A stretch of 64,000 bases of DNA from Prunella strophiata (lineage: Eukaryota > Chordata > Aves > Passeriformes > Prunellidae). The position numbers and the translations under genes were made by a program. Below, piece by piece: positions 1-64,000 of this stretch. The stretch covers positions 728,501 through 792,500 of the forward strand of contig JAZBQD010000014.1 of the NCBI GenBank assembly GCA_036583965.1, in the 5' to 3' direction. Position 1 is the stretch's first letter. Every line of letters starts with the position of its first letter. Under the pieces are notes generated by a model. The model saw nothing but the letters and a program-made list of their open reading frames with translations, was not told where the DNA came from and did no database searches.

Positions 1-377
1 TCAGAATCGTCTTATTACTGAAGGGTTCAGGTGCTTTTTTATTGCTGGCTCAGCTTCCCTCAGATGAATCACCCACACAGACGTGCTCCAATTTACCTGT
101 CATGTTAATTCCACAAAGCCAAGACTCGTCTCTGGGTGCAAATGAATCTTGTACCAATATTTTCACCTGTCAGGAATCTCCACTGCATTTCTCATCTGCT
201 CATTTCTCATGACGAGGAGCCAGCAGCAGGTACATCTGTGGAGACTCCTGTACATTTTCTTTATGTTGGCTAGTTACATTTACAATACAATAAGACATTC
301 CCCTTCACTGCTTCCTAAAGCAAAGCTGGATGGTTTAATGCTATGGACAATGGAATTAAAGAAAAGAGGAGACACAT
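1..377 (-). other. EPS8: EPS8 3' UTR (start of it, possibly running past the window)
   Basis: This sequence lies directly downstream of the EPS8 stop codon on the minus strand, and I see no intron signal in it. It is non-coding in every frame in a way consistent with a UTR. Mammalian EPS8 mRNAs have a 3' UTR of more than 1 kb, so the true end may be beyond base 1. Confidence 0.7.
38..43 (-). terminator. Candidate polyadenylation signal AATAAA
   Basis: The minus strand reads AATAAA here, about 335 nt after the EPS8 stop. If used, cleavage would fall within the first 30 bases of the window. A variant ATTAAA also occurs at 334-339, very close to the stop. Neither can be confirmed without transcript ends. 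Confidence 0.35.
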
Positions 378-51772
<51,395 letters not shown>

Positions 51773-52330
51773 TCTCACTGCCACTCACTGGGAGAAACGA
51801 CCTGGAAAAGAAACAACAGCACATAAATTGAAATCTCCTAAAAGATGGAGGCTGAACACATGTGAAATACAAACCTAATGAGGAAATTATGGTTGAAACA
51901 GGAATGAAATTGCATCAACAAGCTCAGTTGTTGTTAACTGCATCCTGGTGATGCCTCAAAGATCCGCTGGGGAACTTCTCCCAGTAGCAATTTGATAGTT
52001 ATAGCTTCAAATAATTTATAATTTTGTGAAAAAAGCTATTATATTTGACACAATGGTCTTTAGGAATAGCTGCAGAAATAAGAGGCTCACCAAACAAAGA
52101 ACAAGATCTACTGCAAAAGTGAACAAGATGTTCCAAATGGCAACTTTCTTACTCAACTGTGCTTGATTTCGGCCCTCAATTCATTTCTTACAAATGCAAC
52201 TTTTGAAATGACCTTTTGATACATATTCCATGAAACATATCAGCTGAATTGTTAGCAAGATGCATTGTCAAATTAAAACACAATTGTTAGCACAAAAGGA
52301 AACTTGGTTAGCTATTTTGGTACTTAAGAA

Positions 52331-52333
<3 letters not shown>

Positions 52334-52369
<36 letters not shown>

Positions 52370-52378
52370 TTAAGCAGT
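52334..52378. repeat. Poly(T) run, 45 bp
   Basis: Forty-five uninterrupted T on the plus strand, about 530 bp upstream of the start-codon exon. No transposon body was recognised beside it. Confidence 0.95.
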
Positions 52379-55238
52379 GCTTAACATCCTGAAAGTTTGG
52401 CATGCCAAATGAAACCTTTCCTATAAAAGCAGTGCTGAACAGGCCATGATAAAACAGTTTAAAAAATTCTCCCTTTAATAACATGTCCATTGAAGTTAAA
52501 ACTAGCTCTGGAAAGTGATTTTCATAACCCTTTCATATTCAAATTTACCATGGGCAAATACCCTTGCATTTACATATATACATGAATAATATAAATTTGA
52601 ATATTTCTCTCCATTTCAGTCACACTGCAGAACAGTCAAAAGTGTATCAGATCAAATTTGTAACTGCAAAATCGATTTCCAAAGTAAGCACAACCTGCTC
52701 TGTTTGCACTAGAGCTGCCTTGCAGCCAGCTTATCTTCTGAGGCCCTAATTCAGCTCACTGCCCCACATTAACTGTTCTCTTTTGTTTGACAAAGAAGCA
52801 GCAGCTCTTTGACCTGCCAGCACCCACTGAGTGCCCACATGTGTTCTGCTACTTCCTTCTTCCATGCAAAAAGACAATTAAAATCTGTGCTGAGCTCTAA
52901 ATCCATCAGCCAGTTCAAGCTGCTGGTCTTTGGTGCTGAGAGCACAGCTTTTACACCTGAGGAACAAACACCTGGCACCTCCTGCCTCAGATGCAGCTAG
53001 CAAAACTAACTAGAACAGTGCATTTGTTGGTGTATTAGACACACCAAGTGAAATTATGTGCTTGTATTTGAGGTGCATTTGTATTTGAGGAGTACTTCAC
53101 ATGCCAAGTGAAATCATGTGCAAGGGCAGTGTTGCTTTTAGTGGGTACATACTTGCTAATTTGGCATAGTATATATATATATGTATATTTTTAATTATTT
53201 TTTTAAAATTTATTTAATTTTCTTTGAAATCTTGACTCCTTGCAGACCCTCTTTAGTGACACAAGCACATTTTGCCCCACAAATATATCACATATCCAAG
53301 CTGGTAGCCTGTTTGACCACTCCAAGACTCTTTTTATGGAGTGCAGTCCTTAACAGCTGTCTCCAATAAATTACTACCCACGTTGAGTGCTGCTCAATTC
53401 ATTAGCAATTACAACCTTTGGGAAGCATCCTGAAATCATCCCATGACTTGAAAGGATACAACTATTCATTTTCTCAGCAGAATTTGCCAGCTCACTGTGC
53501 GCTCCCTGTTCCGTTTCAGCGACTGCCTGGACCAGAGCAGCTCAGAGTGCTCCTCTCCAGCCCAGGCTGCCCCTGAGCTCTTCACCACTTCCTATCAGCT
53601 ATTAATTCTTATCATCACCTGCAACCAAGCTCAATTTGCTGCCCTGCTTAGCAGTTTCCCCTGTGATTAGCTTCCATGGAGTCGCCACATCCAAAACACA
53701 CAAATTATCTCCGCCGCTGTTTGGTATCCCCACTTTGCTTTCCATCCACACATTGTTTAAGATTGCACTAACTGAATAATTCTGTTTGTCATAATCTTTT
53801 TTGATTTGTGGTCTATTTGTAACAAATTCTTCAACTATCTGTCTTAAAGTGAGATCCGTGGGGGTAAAAAAAACCTTGGTTTAAAACTCTCTCAGAATAA
53901 TTCCACTGCTCTGACATCTTAATCTGACAAATACTTGGTTTGTATTTGTATTCACTCAATTTTATGGAGGTGGTGAAACAGATATTTTAGGTAGAAGGAA
54001 TGTAATATATTAGAATGTGATACATTAGAATTTCAAGCTTCAGCCTTTGAAGTCAGCATGACACACTGAGTTTGAAAGCAGCAAGAAAGCTGAGCAGCAG
54101 ATTTGCACATTGGGGAAAGAAACCATCTCTCATGACTAAATACTTGCCCAATGTAAGGCACAACACCACTTAAATACAAAAAGCTTCAGAATTATGTTTT
54201 GAATGAAGAGACACTGAAAATCTGAAGTCAAAAATTTTGACTATTAAAAAAAATATTAAAAAAAAAAAGCAAGCATGTTGTTCTGCCAAGCAAACACAAA
54301 AGTTTTAGTCAGCTTTAGCTGATATGCAAACAAAAACACCATTTGCTATTAGATAGTTGAGGAAAGCCAAGAATATTTCCTGTCCCTTGTGCAATTTTCC
54401 AGTGCTTTTAAAATGCCAGGACAGCTACCTTGACATTACAATTTCAATGCTATTGCAACTTCATGCAAAGCTTCTGTCACTTGGTTCAAGAAACCTCCAG
54501 AATGTGAATACAAACAAACCCTTTATCATAATTATTTATAATTAGTTCAAATATTTATAACAGCATCAAAAAACTACTCGTGAGTCCCCAAAATTATCAT
54601 ACATTTTGATCTCATTCAACCTAAATGTTTCATAAGAAAAAATTTAGGAAAACTCTTTAATTTTTTTTTTTTTTTTAATTAAGTGTATGATGAAGAAAAG
54701 TGAAAAGCCACAAAAGGGTAACAGTATGTGCAGGGCTTTATTATTCCCTTGTACAGCTTTCTCTGCTGTGTTTTTCATCTGAAATGCTCTTTCATCTCTC
54801 ATAACCAGTCAGTCCTGTAGCAAAAGTCACCCCCTGCACACTGCAAAGCCATTGTCAACCAGGAGTCTATTAATAAACTCCACTTCCTCTTTAATCTTCC
54901 CTTTCACCCCAGCCCAGCAGGTCACAGCAACCTACACTGGTGTCCCAGACTTTAAAATAAACATCCTTCACAATTAACTGTACAATCCCTCCTCAATTAG
55001 GCCTGAAGTATCAACAGTTTAATTGTGAATATGACCAAAAATGGTCATGTCTCAGGATCCTAAAAAAAAAAAAAAAAAAAAAAATACAAAAAAAGCAGCC
55101 TGCTCTGAAAAAGAAATATTTTAAACCAGGAAAGCTAAATAAGATTTCAAGATGAAAAGAGCAATAAGAAAATAGATACAATAATAATAATACAAATATA
55201 ATGGCATTTATCCTTAAGTATATTAAAATAATATATAA

Positions 55239-55272
55239 TCAAAATAAAATATTTATAAATATTTTATTTTGA
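55239..55272. repeat. Perfect 34-bp palindrome without spacer
   Basis: The half-site TCAAAATAAAATATTTA is followed directly by its exact reverse complement. The sequence is AT-only apart from one C and one G at the ends. It lies in generally AT-rich DNA, next to A-rich runs. Confidence 0.92.
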
Positions 55273-58200
55273 AAAACAAAACAAAAAAAAAATCCTAAAA
55301 ATTGTCTCAACAACAGCTACAAAAAAATCCACCTAGGACCTCCTTGCTGCCATCAGCTTTATTTTTTGAATGGATATCGACAGTCAGCAGCTCTGTAAAT
55401 GACAAGGGTCCAGCCTTTTTAACAGAGAAACCATTTCTGAGACAGATGTACTTTTGTTCTTTAGCAGTCAGCAGTCACAGGTGGCAATCCCAAGCATGGG
55501 AGAATCATGCCAGTGTACAACATGATTCTATCAGTCATAAACACTGCTTTTTTAAAAAAATACTCTTTGTTTTCCTCTTCTTGTAGCATGGCAGCCTCGT
55601 GAAAACAATGCAATTTACGTGGCACATCAACAACTCACATGTCCTGCCATGTAATTTCCTAATAGGAGTTTGAAAGTAACAAAATCCCTCAGTTTATTTA
55701 AGAACAAAACCTAAAACCACTTTCCCAGAAAGGCAGAGCTGCATGATTAGAGCAAATTAGATATTCTAGAGCCTGGTGCTTTTTTCCATCATCCTGAAGC
55801 AATCAGTCCCACCCAGTGGCAGATCCCAATATCATATGGAAACCAAAAGAGAAACAACTTAATGGTGTGGATATTTTAGAAATTATGGAGGAGGGAGGGC
55901 TAAGGAGAAAAGGATGAACAGGAAAGGCAATAATGGCTGGAGTGATTATTGTCTACTGATTAAGAAAATGTCATTGTTATGTGTCCCCCCAAACTTCTCC
56001 CCAGGCAGAGCACAGGCTGTAAGTCCAGCCTAATCAAAAAGCAGTGGCCATTACAAGGTAACACTATTCCCTAGAGAATGTAGCAATGTCAGATGAGGAC
56101 ACTCTCTCCACCCTTCCCCTTTCGAAAGTATTACGGAAGAACAAAACAACAGAAAAAAAAAAAAAATCTACATACTCCTAGCTCACTGTGCATTCAGTAA
56201 AATGCCCCTTACTGCTATCCCACAGCATCCAGCACTGCTGACCTGCAGAATGTACAAAAACTGTTCAACTTGCTGTGTGACTTGCCATTTTTCATCTGTT
56301 TCTTCTCAAACCTCATCCCCTACACCCACACACAACTTTCCCCACTGCTGCTAAATGTTTAAACAGTATCTCCTCATGTCTACCTTGTTGTCCTGACCCA
56401 TCACTCCTATTTGTATCCTCACTCCAGCCACAGATTTTACAAATGGGAAACTCCTGGCAGAAATACATCCTGTGGAGCCAGATGAAATGTGGCTGCTGCC
56501 CTCTGCTTTGGGACTTGCTTCAGAGCACAACCAAGGGCAAACACGAGTTCTGCTGCTTGTTGGACACCTTGCCTGGAGATAAACACCAAAATGCACATGA
56601 ATGCATAAGTGAGTAATACTTCTGAAATGATCCCTGGGGATTTTCCAGCCTCAGTGCACTGATACCAGAATTTCTCTGAGAAAAACTGCCTTTGCTTGAG
56701 CTGGCAGCAGCTTTGCCCTGCAATGTTTTCAGTTTCCTGTTAAGCAGGTTGGAGCATCCAAAAGTTGGTAGAAAAGATGACAGTAAAAAAATCAATGCAG
56801 AAAATGGAAAGCCAGGCCCTACAAGTGCTAGAGTCTGAACACAAAATAAATTGGCTTGATTCCCCATCCCGTGACTGTTGTCCCCACTGCCACTCTCAAG
56901 CCACTCTACATTTATGAGGGGGGTTTTGAAGCTCTCTGAGTTGTGTATACTCCAGTATCCACTCCTGTGTCCAAGCACCAGGAAACATGGCAATAAAATA
57001 ATTTTGAAAATGCTGTTTCCTTCAGAACCTCTCTGCACTCAGAGCAGTTGTCCAGCATGACCCTTAGCACTAATCACCCTGCATTTTAGTTTATGCAAAT
57101 CTGCACCTCGTTGCATCCTGGTTTTAGGTTTTAGGTTAGTGTTAACTAACTGGGGCTCCTGCTAAAGAAACCTGGGGGTGGGGAGGAAAGGACTGGTGTG
57201 TCTCCCTCTCTCCTGCCTGAGTTTTACTCCTTATAGAAAGCTGAACTTCACCCCAGAATATTATTTACCTGCTTGTGAAGGGGTCACAGGGTTTCAAGCA
57301 TTTCAAGCAACTAAAGACAGTGACAGACAAAAAATACCTCTCTGTCCAGGCAGGGGACAATGACAGGGCACACAGAATGCCCAGGGGGCATTTGTAAATG
57401 TATTTACATCCTAAACCACAGTGCAATGCAGCAGACAAGCTGGATCAATGCTGGTTTTGCCAGCTTCAGAAAGTGTTTTGATTTTCACTGACACTTTCTG
57501 AAATCTAATACTCTTCCCTGAGTCCTTCTCTAAGGAGGAGTATGGTAAATTCATTAGAGGCATTTCTTTCAGCAGGAGGGAGAGGATACATTTTTTAGAG
57601 AAAATTTGTGGTCATAATAATCAACCAAAGTAGATAAAGACCTGTCTTCAGAACAGAAATTGCTACCTAAAAGAGAAGGTTTCCATTGGAAAAACTAACA
57701 AGATAAAAAAACACTCTGGAAGTCTTCTTTTTCCTACTATGATATTTCCCTGTTAAAGAAATATTCTAACAATACAATTAAGAGGGTTATCTTTTATTTT
57801 GAGAAAGGGGAGAAATGTGGAGAGCAACAGGAAGAACTGAATGAATAAACCTCAGATAGATCATGTTCATAGACTTTGCCCTTATTATTGCCACACTAAT
57901 AAAGACCCTGCTTGAAAACAGGTTCTTATTCTGGCATGGCAACCTGTTTCCATCCCTTTCACCCAGGTCTGGGCCATGATTTATAATTAACCATATTGAA
58001 AGAAAATAAAACAGCTTTACAGATACAAAAGCTTCAAAGACTTAAAATCCCCATTGCAACAAAGGAACGTTAATAAATATGCCAAGCACTGAAGCCACCA
58101 CTCACTGCTATTTTTAATTACAGAATTAAAAACCTCATCTAAAGAAATGTGAGTATTAATTACCAAGATCAAGATCATTATGCAGTCCTTGCAGAATGTA

Positions 58201-59565
58201 TCACCACAGCTGGAGTATCTTGTATAAAATAAAAAAGAAAGGATAAAAAAACCAACCCAAAAATCCAAACAAAAAACCTTCCACACATACAGAGCAGTCT
58301 AAAGATGAAGGAGTCTATGACATAAGAAGGAATTTGTAGAGGAATATAGAAAAAAAGAGACTATAATGTACCATAAAAATCAGTATTTTTGGTGAGTCTT
58401 TGTCAAGTAGTGCAGTGAGCTGGCAAAAGACACCACTTTTACTCATAAATCCCAATTCCAATGAGCCTACAACAGCACACTCACTATCTCCACTTGAAGA
58501 GAGATGCACAAAGACTTGTCCTGGTTTGTTTTTTTTTTTTTTTTTTTTTGTTTTTTTTTTTAATTTAATTTTTTTAATAAAACAAGAACTGCCTTGAAAC
58601 TGCTGACTGGTGAATTCTGCTGACCCAGCACAGAAACCACAGCTGTGTATCCCTTCTTCATGCTCCCTAATTCTTTTTTTCTTTACTTCCTTTTATTCTT
58701 TGATAAATCATACTCCAAATGAGATCATTAGATTTCAAGAGGGCACTCCAGACACTACTTTGAAAGCCATTTTGCAGTGTACAGCCAACTTTAAAGCCAT
58801 CATTTTAGAAATGGAAACTTCTGAAAACTTCTAAAGTATATAAAGGTTAATAAGATAATGTCTTTAGGTGTTGTTTTAGATAAAGTTTTCCTCTCATTCT
58901 GGCCAGAAAATGAAAGAGCTTCCAACATAGTTAAAAAGCTGCTGCAAGTTGCCCAAATGAAACTGGCTTAAGCACCTCCCCACATTTATTAGCCAGTTAA
59001 TAACTGTGCCATGGCACAGGGACAATATTAAAACTGGTGTGGTGCAGTTCATAACAAAAGCTGAACTGAAACCATATAATGACATACTCCAACCAGACTG
59101 TAAAAATGAACATGAAGAAGGAGGAGGGGAAAAGAAGACAGGAAGACTCTTCAATACCTCTCTAACTTGGTTTAATAGAAATGTGGCAAGATTTAATTTT
59201 TGTTTTCACAAATTTGCTTTCTTCAGTTTTGGTGAAGTTATTGAAATCCATCAGTTGCTCACATAGAAAACCAATTTCTGTGTCTGTAGCAGGTTACAAT
59301 TCTGAATTAAACAAGACAAAGTTGAGTGGGAGCAACATCCACTGGCTTCCTGATGATCTTAAACTCTCAAACTCCAAACCATTGTGGAACACCCACTGAT
59401 GGCATTCCCTGATGATTTAACTTTGTTTATTGAATCTTCAGCTTTTTCACCAGTAAAGTGCTCTGAATGAAGACTAACATGTATCTGGAAGGCCTCAAAC
59501 TTTACTATGGCAAGGGTTTATGCTCCATGTCTTACTGTGAGATTTAGATTTTCTATATGGTACCC

Positions 59566-59569
59566 AAAA

Positions 59570-59628
<59 letters not shown>

Positions 59629-59630
59629 AA
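59566..59630. repeat. (AAAT)n microsatellite, about 16 units
   Basis: About 65 bp of nearly perfect AAAT tetranucleotides. Confidence 0.97.
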
Positions 59631-61347
59631 GGCAGTTTGCATGCAGTTCAGTGTAAACAGAAAAGGCTCTGTTTAATAAAGGTGAACAAATAGGTACAAT
59701 TGAAAAATTAGGAAATTAATGATCAGACCACAACAAATCAGCAATGCTGAGCATGAGGATAAGCTCACAGTGGAACTCAATAGCAAATCTAAAAGTTTAA
59801 TTTTAAAACTTTATAAACAAGCACTTACTATTCTAGTTATGCTGACTAACTCTAACTCTTCAAACTTCCCTGAACTCAAATAATGTGCAAACAAGGTTTC
59901 AAAAGACTGATATGCAAATCCTCATGACTTTAGGTAACACAATCTAAACCAAACATCACCAATAAAAATTTTGGGGATTAAATAAGTTTTAAAGAAAAGT
60001 CAGCAGAGTATTCATAATCTCAGAATTAATTTAAAATATTCCCCTAATATTGCCAATGTACTTGACAATAATTTAATATTCAAGTATTTAGTATTCAAGT
60101 ATTAAATTAACACATGATTCCTGGAAAGTATTTGAATTAATTGCAATCCTAGTCAGCAAGCCTCCTAAAAGGGACCAGCTTCTCACTTGCCATACACACA
60201 CAAAGCACATAAGAAGAAGAATTTGTTCTCAAAGATGTGGTTGTGAAGCTGTAGTGAAAAACAGCAACAATGGCAATAGCTGGGAGTCAAACCTGTGCCC
60301 TGCCTCAGCACAGAGGTTTGACTGAAGCTGGTTCTTAGACACTTTTGGCAGAGAACTGGGTGTTTTCTTTAAAACTTGCCCTGTGTTAAAGGAATCTTAC
60401 TTTCTTTTTTTTTTTTCTTTTTTTTTTTTTTTTCCCAAACTGTGGGGTCTACAAAAACTGCTTTGTCTTGAATCTACAGGAGAAGCTGCTGCTCCTGAGT
60501 CACCATCCAGGTCACTACCTGCTGTATTTTTCATTACTAGGAGGAGACACCATGAGAAGGGGCTAAATGCACATGGTAACAACAAATCCATAGAGACTCT
60601 GAAAATGAGGCAGAGGAGAGAAAAGGCAGGGAAAGCCAATTAATTTTTCAATAAAATTGGAGGATAAGTTGCACTATAAGCTATTTTAAACCTTAGAAGT
60701 AGCAGTCACTGACTTTTACAAACAAATTTGCTCAATTTTCCCATCTATGAAAAACAAGAACCCATAACACCATCACCGGACCAACTGAGATATTCAATTT
60801 AATGCAGTCAAAAAACACAAATTATTTTGTTTTCACTGAAAAAAATTGCGCTGGCAAAAATATTTTTCAAGGGAATATTGCCTTTTTTTTTTCTCTCTTC
60901 TGCTTGAAATACCTTCTTGCCACCAACCAGGAAACCCAAAACCATTTCCTACTCCACAGCAGAATAAAGTAGAGACATGAGAAGAGCTATGTGACTTGTT
61001 TGCTCACACAGAAGAGTGAAGTCAAACAGCCTCTATCATGCAGCATTTCCTTGATGGTTTTTCCTTGTGAAGCATGGATCTGAAACAATAAACTTCAAGG
61101 ACAACTCCCCCTCACCAGAGGTTGAAAACAGGCACATGACTGCAGTAGGATGCGTGACCTTGACTGTGGTCCATGCAGGTCTCAGCATTTTCAGACAAGC
61201 CATAACTCACCTGCACCCAGTGATGCCTCAGGTTTCAGCTTTTCTATGTTTCAGGTTCTGTGCTGCTTTAGTGTGTGGGTCTGAGCTTCATATCAGGGCA
61301 TGGTGAGCTCTGTGCACAGAGCAGGGTGACAAAATTCCTGCTCCAGC

Positions 61348-61674
61348 TGGGCACCAAGGACAAATGATCCAAATCTCAGCCCAAGAGCACAAACAGCGTG
61401 GGCTGAAGAGAGAAAAACAAGCAGGGTGGGACTGCAGGGGCTAAAGCTGGAATGGGACAATGAACTCCAAGGTGCAAATGGAGCAGAGCTGATCCCAGTG
61501 AGAGACCCCGTGCCCATTGGTGCATTTTGGGGCCATTTTGGTTCATCTTGGGTGCAGCCCTGGCTGGGCTCTGGTGCTGCCCAAGGTGCATCCATTGAGG
61601 CCTTTGAATAAATCCCTGCTTTATTCTTTAGCTCCATCCAGCCTCTGCTCTAGGGCAGCCTTCACAAGGCATCA
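61348..61674 (+). mobile_element. Solo LTR of an endogenous retrovirus, 327 bp, 5-bp TSD
   Basis: It begins TGGGCACCAAGGACAAA and ends CTTCACAAGGCATCA, giving TG...CA termini. CCAGC flanks it exactly on both sides (61343-61347 and 61675-61679). Near the 3' end, AATAAA at 61607-61612 is followed by TCCCTGCTTTATTCTTTAGC, and about 60 bp later by the end. That matches R-U5 organisation. A 5-bp duplication suggests an ERVL-type element. No internal viral genes are present. The open frames here are LTR sequence, not genes. Confidence 0.83.
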
Positions 61675-64000
61675 CCAGCTAGAGGGGTTTGTTGGGGTCA
61701 CCAGAAAACTTCAGCATCGACTTTTTTGTTTGTGTTAATGCACACATAACCCAAAAAAAAAAGGAATATATTGCAATTCAGCAAGTAAACAAAAGGCACT
61801 GACTTGTGCCTTTGTCCACATCAGGCTGCCATTATTCAGCACAAAGTGAGTCAAGTGTAAAAGAACTCACTGAACTGAGGTCACAGCTGACTGAAGTCAC
61901 ACCCTGCCTCAGTATTTACAGTGCACTTATGTAACTCAGCCATTGTTTCCTGGATGAAAATAGGCTGAACAATAGCAGATCCCACAATTTGTGGGAAGGA
62001 AATAGGATTTAAACTTTTGGTGTTCCATGCCTCTGGTTTTCTAGTTGCAAACATTTATGTTTTGCTGTACAGGTACAATTTTCTCATCCATTAATCTGGG
62101 CCAAGCCCATCCTCTAGGTGTATTTCCAGTCCAGCAACATATATTCAGTGAGTGCCATATTTTTGAGGTTTTGTTTTAAATTACCTGAATCAAATGCATA
62201 AAAATGATTATTTTCCAATAATTCACATTTTCAAAAGCAGTCTCTGCTGTCAATGCCCAGGCTTGGCAAGCTTACAGGCTTGACTTTCAGAAGTAGAAGT
62301 ATATATACTTTTGAAAATTTTAATGCCTTTACAATCACATATTTGGTTTCCAGCAAATATCCAGTGATTAAGGATGACAAAATTAGAAACCTTTATAAAA
62401 GATAAATTATAATCACCACAAAATAATTTTTGCTGCAATTACCTAAAATGACTTTGAATTTCACAAGAAAATTTTCCCCAGGAATTTGTTATTGATGGTT
62501 ACCAAGCAAAAATTAACAAACTCTCACTAGAAATTGATTCTCAAGTGCTACAACAGGCATTTTATTGCAATTTGCTCATTCATACAATTGAAAACATTTG
62601 CTGAAGCATTTTTAATGTCAATTTTCTTACAACTAATGTCACATAGTGTAGGACAGAAGCTTAAGATACCTTGCTACCAGGAAACCTCAGTGGAGCTATA
62701 CTTTTTGGAAAGCTCCCACAGGTTTTGAAGAGGTTAATTTTCAGAAATCTTTCCAAACATGAATTTATTGTTCTTCATCTGGTGCTTGTATTAGAAATAA
62801 ATGTGTGTGAAATAAGTGTGGGTGGGAAGGAGAAAGGGAAGGAGCTAAAAAGCCACTGTGAGGTAATACTTTTTGATTCTTTCCTGGCTGGAGGAATGAC
62901 AGGTGAGACTGGGGAAATCTGACTGCACCATTCACTTTCAACCCTCTACAAGAATCATCTAGACATGATTCTTATGATCTTACACGTTAATTAAGAAGCA
63001 CTCACCTAAAATCTTCCTTCAGGCTACCCTCCTGTGGACCTCAGAATGGTTAAATAATTAACCTTATTAATAATATAAAAACAAACCTTATTAATAATAT
63101 AAGTATTAAGTTAATGATAACAAACCTTGTGATTATCCTCAGACCCTGCTGCTCCAGGATGCTGCCAGGTTTTGAAGAGCAATGGCACAACACCACAGTG
63201 AGCTGCAGCTCCAACTGGAATTCAAAGAATTACCCATGGAGACAGTCCTTAGAGCAATGAATGTTATCTTAAAAACTATTTTCCATAACACCCTTATCCT
63301 CCTGGCTACACCCATGTGGCTAGAAAACATCAGAGCCCTGCAAGAGATGCTAGAGGGAAGGGATCCATAGAAAATTTTTGAGGGACACAGCTACAAACAA
63401 TATAAACAGAGCTTCATCCCACATTCTAGAAAACTAAGACATTATGCTGCTTATAAACTATAGCAGCTCCTCACTGAGTAAATTTTGCTTATAGAAGCTC
63501 TGAGTTGCCTAAACTAGAACACATTTTCTATTCTGTGAGATTAAGAAGTGTATTTTCCCCTTTTCCAGAAGGCACACTAGATAAACTTTAAGCTCGTAGC
63601 CAGTTTCAAAGGAAAAATATTTGTCCTACACAAAGCCTCTATTCAGTGTCCCTGTTTTTACTACAGTAAGAAAAATAGCTGTGCCCTGGGTAATTTGTTC
63701 ATGTATGCCAATAAAAGCACATTGGACCAGAGCCAGCACTTCTAGCAAGCTCCCAAAGACTTCTGAAGCCCTATGAAAAGCAGAACTTTTTTTTTTCCTC
63801 TACTTCTCCTTTTTCTATTTGCCATTCCCAGAACTTAGTACTTGTTTCCATTACATTTGCCTTTATGTTACTGTGAGAAGCAACTGAAAGAAAAAAAATA
63901 AGAGTAAAGAATAAACCCAAGGCTTTTAAAGAAGCCCTTGCATGAAAAAGAGCTTTCAGATATTTCATACAATGTTTCAAATGTTAAGCATTCACTGTTC

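Larger units (their letters stand above)
51802..64000 (-). other. Upstream EPS8 intron or 5' flank, no coding exon seen
   Basis: This 12.2-kb stretch lies 5' of the start-codon exon. It shows no exon that can be joined to EPS8, no CpG island and no other gene. In mammals the first exons of EPS8 are non-coding and far upstream, so this is probably intron. It holds a T45 run (52334-52378), a 34-bp palindrome (55239-55272), an (AAAT)n tract (59566-59630), a solo LTR (61348-61674), T-rich runs at 58529-58562 and 60402-60434, and an 18-bp direct repeat at 63061 and 63085. Confidence 0.65.

Noticed and set aside
53480..53720. GC-richer stretch as a possible EPS8 promoter CpG island
   Set aside because: Only a handful of CpG sites are present and there is no TATA or initiator arrangement. 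It is far weaker than a vertebrate CpG-island promoter.
56520..57038. 172-codon minus-strand open frame upstream of EPS8
   Set aside because: It has no recognisable domain and no splice-compatible link to EPS8. Its composition is like the surrounding intron; a chance frame is the simplest reading.
61293..61738. Overlapping frames on both strands around 61.3-61.7 kb
   Set aside because: They fall in the solo LTR and its flanks. The LTR explains the GC-richer sequence.

Overview
The window is vertebrate nuclear DNA, almost certainly from a bird and probably a songbird. It is AT-rich and intron-dominated, with 3'-end fragments of CR1 LINEs (the main avian retrotransposon) and several LTR sequences that resemble passerine endogenous-retrovirus LTRs from memory. 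There are no prokaryotic features.

One gene explains all the convincing coding signal. It is EPS8 (epidermal growth factor receptor kinase substrate 8), on the minus strand, with its complete coding sequence inside the window. I could place 20 coding exons, all with GT donors and AG acceptors. The reading frame stays open across every junction. The exons sum to 2511 nt, giving 836 residues plus a stop. The start codon is at 51772..51770, with an in-frame TGA five codons upstream, and the stop is at 380..378. Recognisable parts are the N-terminal leader and PTB domain (exons 1-6), a proline-rich linker and helical middle (exons 7-14), the SH3 domain (exons 15-16), a proline-rich tail with a tandem VAVP-type repeat (exon 17), and the C-terminal actin capping and bundling effector region (exons 18-20).

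Layout from left to right: 1-377 is 3' UTR; 378-17103 holds exons 20 to 15; 20372-32332 holds exons 14 to 8; 34070-41199 holds exons 7 to 3; 41200-50607 is a large intron rich in repeats; 50608-51801 holds exons 2 and 1. From 51802 to 64000 I see no coding exon. This is probably the intron separating the start-codon exon from upstream non-coding first exon(s) and promoter, which lie outside the window.

Introns carry four CR1 fragments, one old MIR-like SINE, and several LTRs. Two of these look like solo LTRs with exact 5-bp target duplications (24810-25447 and 61348-61674). There are also many microsatellites and long A or T runs, and two striking AT-rich palindromes (43556-43630 and 55239-55272). 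All LTRs I can orient are antisense to EPS8. I found no undescribed multi-gene system. The most interesting items are the expanded proline-rich repeat in EPS8 exon 17, the antisense LTR bias, and the palindromes.
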